A stretch of 64,000 nt of DNA from an uncultured Woeseiaceae bacterium. GTDB taxonomy: Bacteria; Pseudomonadota; Gammaproteobacteria; Steroidobacterales; Woeseiaceae. Below are positions 53,852 through 64,000 of this stretch, one piece after another; positions within the stretch are counted from its first letter, which is position 1; the number at the start of each line of letters is the position of its first letter. The position numbers and the translations under genes are program-made. Under the pieces are notes generated by a model. The model ran no database searches. It had not been told where the DNA came from and saw only the letters and a program-made list of their open reading frames with translations. Where the stretch lies: the NCBI GenBank assembly GCA_947258565.1, contig CAMYJB010000009.1, forward strand, positions 1 to 64,000. Reading direction: 5' to 3'.

Positions 53852-55017
53852 CGGAGGCAGCGGCAACCGACCGGATCCGCGCGCTTGACGCCTACATGGA
53901 TGCCTCGGACCCTGCTCCGGGCCGGTCCACCGGACCGGTGGTGATCGTCTCGGACTCGCTGCCGGAGCGCAATGGCGTCGGCGCATACTATTGGGATCTC
54001 CTGGGCCTGCTCGACGATGCAGGCTGTGAGGCGAGTATCCTGTGCCCTTCTGCGAAACGGCCAACCCTGCTTCGATTTCCTTTACCGGGCGACTCGACGC
54101 AGCGCATCTGGATACCATCGGTATTCCGGTTCCGGCGGGTGATGCGGCAGGTCCGGCCGCATTCCGTCATCGTTGCCACGCCCGGTCCCTATGGCCTTCT
54201 CGGCGCGTGGTGGGCAAAGCGCCTCGGGGCCAAGCTCATCGTCGGCTTCCATACCCATTTTTCCGGCGTCACCGATCTTTATCACAACCGATTCCTGCGC
54301 GCTTTCAGCCGCTTTTACTTCAACATCGCCGACAAAATCCTGTTTCGCTATGCCGACCTCGTCCTCGCCAACTCCGAGGCCATGGTTCAACTGGCCGGCC
54401 GCCTGGGAGCTCGCAAGGTGGGCGTCATGGGTACGCTGCTGCCGAGCGACTCGCTCCGGGAACCGGCGGTCCCCCTGGCCGGCGCACTCCGCCGAATCGT
54501 ATTTGCCGGGCGTCTTGCGCCGGAGAAGCGCGTGCAGTCGGTCATCGATGCCGCGCACGAACTCCCTGATATCCGCTTCACGATAGCGGGCGACGGACCA
54601 CTCAAAGAGTCGGTCGAGTCACAGGCGGCCGGCATTCCGAACCTCGAGTATCTTGGCTGGATTTCCCGCGAGCGACTGCTCGCAGAGTTGGACAGGGCCG
54701 ATATGCTGGTGCTGAACTCCGTGGTCGAATCGTTTGGAACCGTCGCGCTGGAAGCGATGGCGCGAGAACGGCTCGCGCTGGTATCCGGAACCTGCGGGAT
54801 CGTCGAGTGGCCGGACCTCGTCGATAATCTCTACCAGATCCACGATAACGAAAGCCTCGCTGCAGCAATCCGGCGAATCGCGGCATTGCCCCCCGATGAA
54901 CGTTCTGCGGTGGCAAAGCGCGCGCGCACGGCCGCGCTGCGCCTCAATCGAGGCAGCCTCTTGCATTGGCTGGATGTGATTCATTCGACCGAGGACCGCT
55001 CCATTGCACAAAACTGA
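53848..55017 (+). CDS. GT4-type glycosyltransferase
   Basis: 389 residues with two Rossmann domains. VVIVSDSLPERNGVGAYYWD is the usual N-terminal Gly-rich acceptor loop. The nucleotide-sugar half has RRIVFAGRLAPEKRVQSVID and the EX7E motif in VESFGTVALEAMA. Resembles mannosyl/glucosyl lipid transferases (MgtA/PimB group). Start is GTG at 53848, overlapping the sulfotransferase stop. Sugar and acceptor not decided. Confidence 0.92.
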   Translation: MTEAAATDRIRALDAYMDASDPAPGRSTGPVVIVSDSLPERNGVGAYYWDLLGLLDDAGCEASILCPSAKRPTLLRFPLPGDSTQRIWIPSVFRFRRVMRQVRPHSVIVATPGPYGLLGAWWAKRLGAKLIVGFHTHFSGVTDLYHNRFLRAFSRFYFNIADKILFRYADLVLANSEAMVQLAGRLGARKVGVMGTLLPSDSLREPAVPLAGALRRIVFAGRLAPEKRVQSVIDAAHELPDIRFTIAGDGPLKESVESQAAGIPNLEYLGWISRERLLAELDRADMLVLNSVVESFGTVALEAMARERLALVSGTCGIVEWPDLVDNLYQIHDNESLAAAIRRIAALPPDERSAVAKRARTAALRLNRGSLLHWLDVIHSTEDRSIAQN

Positions 55018-55732
55018 GGCCGACAGCTCGACGCGCCAGCTGCTGCTTTCGATTCATGACGTCATGCCGGACACGCTGGATGATGTCGAACACATCGTGT
55101 CGGAGCTGGGGGATCTCGGTTTCAGCACAATGACATTGCTCGTGGTACCGGGCAGCGGCTGGACGGCTGATTCCCTGCAGCGCCTGAAGGCGCTGCGCGG
55201 CAACGGCGCAGAATTCGCCGGACACGGCTGGCGCCACGTCGTCCACGACATCCGGGGCCTTCGGCACCGCGTGCACAGCTTGCTGATTTCGAGGAACGTG
55301 GCGGAACACCTTGCGCTGTCGCCATCCCAGATCCGGTCGCTCATTCAAAAATGCTACGACTGGTTTGCCGCCAACGATCTGCCCGAGCCCCGGCTGTACG
55401 TTCCCCCGGCATGGGCGATGGGCAGGATTGATCGGCACGATCTCGATCAGCTACCCTTCCGCCAGTACGAGACGCTGGCGGGTATCTACGATTCCGGTGC
55501 AGCGAGGTTTCGCCGCACGGCGATGGTCGGTTTCGAGGCAGACACGGCTTTTCGCGCGCTGTCATGCCGGTTCTGGAATCGTTTGAACCTCCGGGCCGCC
55601 GGCACGTCAAAGCCCATTCGTGTCGCAATTCATCCCCGCGACCTGCACCTGCTGCTCGCCGACGATCTTCACGGCTTCCTGGAGCGAGGCGGACAGGCGC
55701 TCTCGTACCGCGGCATCGAATTTCAGAAGTAA
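55004..55732 (+). CDS. DUF2334 polysaccharide-deacetylase-like protein
   Basis: 242 residues. LLLSIHDVMPDTLDDVEHIV (His-Asp of the metal triad), EFAGHGWRH and the C-terminal IRVAIHPRDL are the conserved parts of the DUF2334 branch of NodB-like deacetylases. Start is TTG at 55004, 14 bp inside the glycosyltransferase gene. With its neighbours it likely trims or remodels a glycolipid head group. Confidence 0.88.
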   Translation: MHKTEADSSTRQLLLSIHDVMPDTLDDVEHIVSELGDLGFSTMTLLVVPGSGWTADSLQRLKALRGNGAEFAGHGWRHVVHDIRGLRHRVHSLLISRNVAEHLALSPSQIRSLIQKCYDWFAANDLPEPRLYVPPAWAMGRIDRHDLDQLPFRQYETLAGIYDSGAARFRRTAMVGFEADTAFRALSCRFWNRLNLRAAGTSKPIRVAIHPRDLHLLLADDLHGFLERGGQALSYRGIEFQK

Positions 55733-55744
55733 ACGGAGAACATT

Positions 55745-56404
55745 GTGGCAACCGTATTGGTAACAGGCGCAAACCGGGGAATCGGCCTGCAACTCTGCAA
55801 GCAGTTTGCAGCCCGCGGCGATGCAGTCATTGCCGTCTGTCGCGAGATGAGCGACGAGTTGTCGACGCTGGGTGTGCGCGTAATCGACGGTATCGACGTC
55901 GGTAGCGGCACGGCGGTCGAAACGCTGCGGCAGGAACTCAACGGGCAATCGATCGACATCCTCGTCAACAACGCGGGCATCCTGCTGCGAGACACGTTCG
56001 GTGACATCGATTACGAACTCATGGCCGAGCAGTACCGGATAAATACCCTCGGACCGTTACGGGTTACCGAGGCGCTCGCAGACAACCTGCGTGAAGGCTC
56101 CAAAGTCGCGATCGTCTCCAGCCGCGTCGGCTCGATCGAAGACAACGGCTCGGGTGGCAACTACGGTTACCGGGCGTCGAAGGCGGCCGTCAATATGATC
56201 GGCACCAACCTGAGGCACGAGCTGCTTCCCCGCGGTATCCCCGTTGCGATACTGCATCCAGGACTGGTCGCCACGGACATGACGGGCCGTAGCGGCATCG
56301 CGCCTGCCGACTCCGCGCGAGGATTGATACAGCGAATCGACGAACTTTCGCTCGAGAACACGGGTGGATTCTGGCACGCGGAAGGCTATACCCTGCCGTG
56401 GTAG
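55745..56404 (+). CDS. SDR-family oxidoreductase
   Basis: 219 residues, a classical short-chain dehydrogenase: TGANRGIGLQL (cofactor loop), NNAG, catalytic Ser in VSSRVGSI and YGYRASK (Tyr/Lys). Resembles the CsgA-like single-domain group; substrate unknown. Start is GTG at 55745 after GGAGAA. It follows the glycolipid operon by 12 bp and may be its fourth gene. Confidence 0.93.
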   Translation: MATVLVTGANRGIGLQLCKQFAARGDAVIAVCREMSDELSTLGVRVIDGIDVGSGTAVETLRQELNGQSIDILVNNAGILLRDTFGDIDYELMAEQYRINTLGPLRVTEALADNLREGSKVAIVSSRVGSIEDNGSGGNYGYRASKAAVNMIGTNLRHELLPRGIPVAILHPGLVATDMTGRSGIAPADSARGLIQRIDELSLENTGGFWHAEGYTLPW

Positions 56405-56444
56405 TGGTAGAATCCGGGTCACTAACCAACAGGGAGATCCGCAC

Positions 56445-57134
56445 ATGCAGGATAATTTGAGCTATCAGGCCCCGGTGGCGCAGCTGTCAGTGGAAGACCG
56501 TTCGCAGTTCATCTGGAAATGTTACGCACATGTAGTTGGTGCGGTGCTGGCATTCGCCGCGATTTCCGCCTACCTGTATTCGACGGGCATCTCGGAACGA
56601 ATCGCGGCACCGATGCTCGGCAACTGGTTCCTCGTCCTGGGCGCTTTCATCCTGGTCGGCTGGGGAGCATCGCATACCGCGCATCGGGTTCAGTCAACGG
56701 GCGCGCAATACGCGGCACTGGCGGTTTTCGTTTTCGCAGAAGCGATCATCTTTGCGCCTTTACTCTATGTCGCCGAACTCAAAGCGCCGGGCACGATCGA
56801 TAGTGCCGCTGGCGTCACCGTGCTGGGTTCGATAGGACTGATCGCTACCGCGATGATTACCCGCAAGGATTTCTCCTTCCTGCGCGGCCTGCTGGTGTGG
56901 GGCTTCTTCATTGCCATCGCGATAATTATCGCCGGTGCCCTGTTCGGTTTCGCGCTGGGGACCTGGTTCTCGGTGGCGATGATCGGCTTTGCCGGCGCGG
57001 CGGTACTGTACGACACGTCCAACATCCTGCACCACTATCCCCAGGACAAGTACGTGGCGGCGTCCCTCGCACTTTTCGCGTCCATCGCGCTCATGTTCTG
57101 GTACGTACTACAGCTTTTCATGAGCCGCGATTAA
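56445..57134 (+). CDS. Bax inhibitor-1/YccA family membrane protein
   Basis: 229 residues with seven membrane helices. AVLYDTSNILHHYP near the end is the BI-1 signature with its acidic residues; the opening FIWKCYAHVVGAVLAF fits YccA-like proteins, which modulate FtsH or leak calcium. AGGGAG precedes ATG at 56445. An ideal terminator closes the gene. Confidence 0.92.
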   Translation: MQDNLSYQAPVAQLSVEDRSQFIWKCYAHVVGAVLAFAAISAYLYSTGISERIAAPMLGNWFLVLGAFILVGWGASHTAHRVQSTGAQYAALAVFVFAEAIIFAPLLYVAELKAPGTIDSAAGVTVLGSIGLIATAMITRKDFSFLRGLLVWGFFIAIAIIIAGALFGFALGTWFSVAMIGFAGAAVLYDTSNILHHYPQDKYVAASLALFASIALMFWYVLQLFMSRD

Positions 57135-57162
57135 CGGTTGCTGACCAACCCGTACACCAGGA

Positions 57163-57186
57163 GGGCCCGCTATCGGGCCCTTTTTT
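57163..57186 (+). terminator. Rho-independent terminator after BI-1 gene
   Basis: GGGCCCG (57163-57169), loop CTAT, CGGGCCC (57174-57180), then T6 (57181-57186). It separates the BI-1 gene from the permease gene downstream. Confidence 0.95.
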
Positions 57187-57228
57187 GTTGTAGTCTCGTT
57201 GGCTGGCAATAACAACAAGGCGCACTCA

Positions 57229-61232
<4,004 letters not shown>

Positions 61233-61240
<8 letters not shown>

Positions 61241-61658
61241 CGCCTGCGCCCGCTCCGCGCATGATGTACCAGTTTTCGAATCGCTGGCTCCAGCCGCCGG
61301 CACCGGCCAGACCGATCAGGAGGCCGATGGCGATGCCGATCACGTCGGCGCCGATATCGAGCCACTCGGCCGACCGGTAGCCGACGAGCCGCTGGCAGAG
61401 TTCGATGAGGATACCGAAGCCAACCAGCCCCGCCGCAATTCGCCAGTAGGAACGGCGCCGGTACTGACCGGCGAACCATACTGCGAGGAATGCGAACGTC
61501 AGCATGTGAGCCCATTTATCGATGTGGTGGAGCCAGGTCACGATACGTACCCGATCCGGCCACAGCCATATCGCGGGCATAATGGCGCCGGCAAGCACGA
61601 CCAGGAGCAGCACCGCACTTACGGCTTGCCAGCGAAGCGCATAACGCAGCGGCAGCAT
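61233..61658 (-). CDS. VanZ-like membrane protein
   Basis: 141 residues, four membrane helices. [19 protein letters not shown] and [20 protein letters not shown] are the family marks. Function unclear; VanZ homologues affect lipid or glycopeptide susceptibility. ATG at 61658 overlaps the lolA stop (TGATG). Its position between lolA and rarA is an addition to the common gammaproteobacterial order. Confidence 0.9.
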
Positions 61659-62314
61659 CAATGAGCCGGCAAATTGGCGGCAACCGGTTTGCCGACGACG
61701 TCCACGTCGTCCGGTACGACGAACTTGAAGCGTCCCGCATCGATTGGTTCGTTCACGGCGACGTTCTTCAGCACGACGACGGTCGTTTGTTCGAGGTTGT
61801 CGAAAAATACCATTCGGCCCAGCTGTCGATTGTAGAAGCCCAGCTCCACTCGCCGGAAGCCGCTGTCCGTATCGATCGGCACGAGCCTGACCCAGGTAAG
61901 CCCGCTCTCCTCGAAGCTGCCGTCGTACTCGAACTGCTCCATCGCCTCGCCCGAGCCACCGAGCAACAGGGCCGGTGTGTTTGCCAGCGCATCGACCTGC
62001 GGCTTGACGGTGACCTGTTCGAGATCAACGTCGTAGCTCCAGATATTCGTGCCGTCAGCAATCAGCCATTGCTCGTACGGTTCGGCGTACACCCAGCGAA
62101 AACGGCCTGGTCGCTGGATCTCCAGGGTACCGGTAGTGGTCTCGAGTAAACGCCCGTCGGGGTCAATGAGAGATTGCTCGAAGTCGCCCGAAAACGTAAC
62201 GACATCCGTTAGGAACGTATTGACCAGGGCCTCACCGTCGTCGCTGCCGGTCTCCGCAGCATGGGCCGCCGCGGCGAGCAGCAGTCCGGCAATCGATAGG
62301 CTAAGTCGTCTCAA
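61658..62314 (-). CDS. lolA: Outer-membrane lipoprotein carrier protein LolA
   Basis: 218 residues. A signal peptide (LSLSIAGLLLAAAAHAAE) then the LolA half-barrel: FSGDFEQSLIDPDGRLLETT, LEIQRPGRFRWVYAEPYEQW and IWSYDVDLEQVTVKP. It ferries lipoproteins across the periplasm, of which this window encodes several. Start is TTG at 62314 with GAGGA inside the ftsK end. Six bases after the ftsK stop. Confidence 0.95.
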   Translation of the reverse strand: MRRLSLSIAGLLLAAAAHAAETGSDDGEALVNTFLTDVVTFSGDFEQSLIDPDGRLLETTTGTLEIQRPGRFRWVYAEPYEQWLIADGTNIWSYDVDLEQVTVKPQVDALANTPALLLGGSGEAMEQFEYDGSFEESGLTWVRLVPIDTDSGFRRVELGFYNRQLGRMVFFDNLEQTTVVVLKNVAVNEPIDAGRFKFVVPDDVDVVGKPVAANLPAH

Positions 62315-62320
62315 TGTTCA

Positions 62321-64000
62321 TCAGTCCTCGGCGGCGGCGGCCGGCACCAGGATCTCGCGCGTGCCATTGGGCTGTAGCGGCCCGACGAGACCTGCTGCTT
62401 CCATCGATTCCACCATGCGTGCTGCGCGGTTGTAGCCGATCTTCAAACGTCTTTGCACGCCCGAGATCGACGCCTTGCGCGTCTCCATGACGACCTGCAC
62501 GGCCTGGTCGTAAAGCGGATCCTGTTCCGCATCCGCGCTGCCGAGCGGCGCCGGGTCGATTCCAGCCAGTCCTGGTGTTGGACCTTCCGGGCCCTCGAGA
62601 ATTTCATCGATATAGCGCGGCGTGCCGCTCTTCTTCAGGTGCCGGACCACGGAATGCACCTCGTGATCGGCGACGAACGCGCCGTGCACGCGAACCGGCA
62701 TGGACGTTCCCGGCGGCAGGTACAGCATGTCGCCGTGGCCGAGCAGGTTCTCGGCGCCCTGCTGGTCCAGGATCGTGCGTGAATCGACCCTGGCCGACAC
62801 CTGGAACGCGATGCGCGAGGGCACGTTCGCCTTGATCAGGCCGGTGATCACATCGACGGAGGGGCGTTGTGTCGCGAGCAGCATGTGGATGCCTGACGCG
62901 CGCGCCTTCTGAGCGAGCCGCGCAATCAGCTCCTCGACCTTCTTGCCGACGATCATCATCATGTCGGCCAGCTCGTCGATGATGACGACGACGAACGGCA
63001 GCGGCGTAAGCGTCGGGTGCTCGACCGGTTTCTCCTCGTCCTCGAACGGCGGCGGCGTGAACGAAGGGTCCTTGATGGGCTCGCCGGCGGCAATCGCCTC
63101 ATTGACCTTGCGGTTGTAGCCGCCGATGTTGCGCACGCCGAGCGCAGCCATCAGCCGGTAGCGGCGGTCCATCTCGGCAACGCACCAGCGCAGCGCATTG
63201 GCCGCTTCCTTCATGTCCGTGACGACCGGCGTCAGCAGATGCGGAATGCCCTCGTACACCGACAGTTCGAGCATCTTCGGGTCGATCATGATCAGGCGCA
63301 CCTGTTCCGGGTGCGTCTTGTAGAGGATGGACAGCACCATCGCATTGATCGCGACCGATTTGCCGGAGCCGGTGGTGCCGGCGATCAGCAGGTGCGGCAT
63401 GCGCGCGAGGTCGGCCACGACCGAGTTACCGCCAATGTCCTTGCCCAGCGCAAGCGTCAGCGGCGAGACGACCTTGTCGTACGCCTTCGACTTCAGGATT
63501 TCGCCGAGCGTTACGAGCTGCCGGTTTTCATTGGGGATCTCCAGGCCCACGAAAGACTTGCCGGGTATTACTTCGACGACGCGCACGCTGACCACGGACA
63601 GCGAGCGGGCCAGATCCTTGGCGAGATTGACGATCTGGCTCACCTTGACGCCGGGCGCCGGATCGAGCTCGAATCGTGTAATCACCGGGCCGGGCGATAC
63701 CGATTTGACTTCGACTTCGATACCGAAGTCACGCAGTTTGAACTCGACCAGCCGGGACATCGCCTCGAGCGACTCTTCCGAGTAGCCCTGCTTCTGCGCT
63801 GGCGGGTCGTCGAGCAGGGACAGCGGCGGCAGCTCACCCGCTGCCGGCGGATCGAACAGCGGCACCTGGCGCTCACGCTCTGCCCTCGCGCTGGGTTCGA
63901 GCGACGGCATCACGGGCTCGATTCGCGGCGGCGGGCGGCCGGCCGTACGTTTCTTTTCGACCTCGATGATGTCCTGCCGCGCCGCCTGCTGCCGGCGGCC
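62321..64000 (-). CDS. ftsK: DNA translocase FtsK (C-terminal part)
   Basis: 560 codons of the 3' end; the gene enters from the right edge. The Pro/Arg-rich linker ([14 protein letters not shown]) precedes the alpha and beta motor domains with Walker [13 protein letters not shown] and Walker [12 protein letters not shown], then [18 protein letters not shown]. The gamma winged helix (about the last 65 residues, [20 protein letters not shown]) reads KOPS sites. Couples chromosome segregation to division by activating XerCD. The N-terminal membrane region lies outside the window. Confidence 0.97.
   Translation of the reverse strand, partial: GRRQQAARQDIIEVEKKRTAGRPPPRIEPVMPSLEPSARAERERQVPLFDPPAAGELPPLSLLDDPPAQKQGYSEESLEAMSRLVEFKLRDFGIEVEVKSVSPGPVITRFELDPAPGVKVSQIVNLAKDLARSLSVVSVRVVEVIPGKSFVGLEIPNENRQLVTLGEILKSKAYDKVVSPLTLALGKDIGGNSVVADLARMPHLLIAGTTGSGKSVAINAMVLSILYKTHPEQVRLIMIDPKMLELSVYEGIPHLLTPVVTDMKEAANALRWCVAEMDRRYRLMAALGVRNIGGYNRKVNEAIAAGEPIKDPSFTPPPFEDEEKPVEHPTLTPLPFVVVIIDELADMMMIVGKKVEELIARLAQKARASGIHMLLATQRPSVDVITGLIKANVPSRIAFQVSARVDSRTILDQQGAENLLGHGDMLYLPPGTSMPVRVHGAFVADHEVHSVVRHLKKSGTPRYIDEILEGPEGPTPGLAGIDPAPLGSADAEQDPLYDQAVQVVMETRKASISGVQRRLKIGYNRAARMVESMEAAGLVGPLQPNGTREILVPAAAAED

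Overview
This is a GC-rich bacterial chromosome segment, most likely from a marine or sediment gammaproteobacterium of the Chromatiales/Woeseiaceae type. That placement is an inference from four things: the ftsK-lolA-(vanZ-like)-rarA-serS order at the right end, a QueE with the CX14CX2C cluster, a second orphan EF-G, and many secreted or lipoprotein peptidases. Genes are dense, with frequent ATGA, GTGA, TTGA and TGATG start/stop overlaps. I see no rRNA, CRISPR array, insertion sequence, integrase or prophage module.

Left part (1-15.6 kb): the N-terminus of a secreted sugar-dehydrogenase-like lipoprotein; a Fic AMP-transferase gene behind a striking helically phased GTCGA/TCGAC array; two unknown membrane proteins; a queC-queE operon led by a small Cys-rich protein and a lipoprotein-type short-chain dehydrogenase; an alcohol dehydrogenase lacking structural-zinc cysteines; a DUF3300 protein; an SPFH gene with a ribbon-helix-helix partner and a palindromic operator; an OmpR-type two-component pair; a MOSC protein; and a small plasmid-partition-like RHH/ParC-like pair with its own palindrome.

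Middle (15.6-35.8 kb): an M19 dipeptidase lipoprotein, an SLC13 permease with RCK domains, a YugP-type metallopeptidase, EF-G2 with a structured leader, an adaptor/RND pump/RarD operon, an ExeA-like ATPase with a 48-bp minisatellite, a UspE-like stress protein, an M28 peptidase lipoprotein and a dienelactone hydrolase.

Lipid/photolyase cluster (35.8-44.3 kb): eight tightly coupled minus-strand genes (two CFA-type methyltransferases, FAD oxidoreductase, DUF1365, lipocalin, DUF6134, DUF1295, DUF2878) diverge from a DNA photolyase. The layout resembles light- or singlet-oxygen-induced membrane-lipid-modification loci, but no ECF sigma factor, ChrR or LitR is present here.

Right part (44.3-64 kb): tRNA-Arg(CCU) and tRNA-Ser(UGA) each carry a related hairpin-array element joined to a copied tRNA fragment. 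Around them lie an S9 prolyl oligopeptidase, a pirin/MFS pair, a GNAT/peroxiredoxin pair, a YjbQ/histidine-phosphatase operon, a sulfotransferase-glycosyltransferase-deacetylase operon, a BI-1 protein, a YfcC-type permease, and the serS-rarA-vanZ-like-lolA-ftsK block running off the right edge. The most unusual signals are the phased array before fic, the tRNA-linked hairpin elements and the lipid/photolyase operon.
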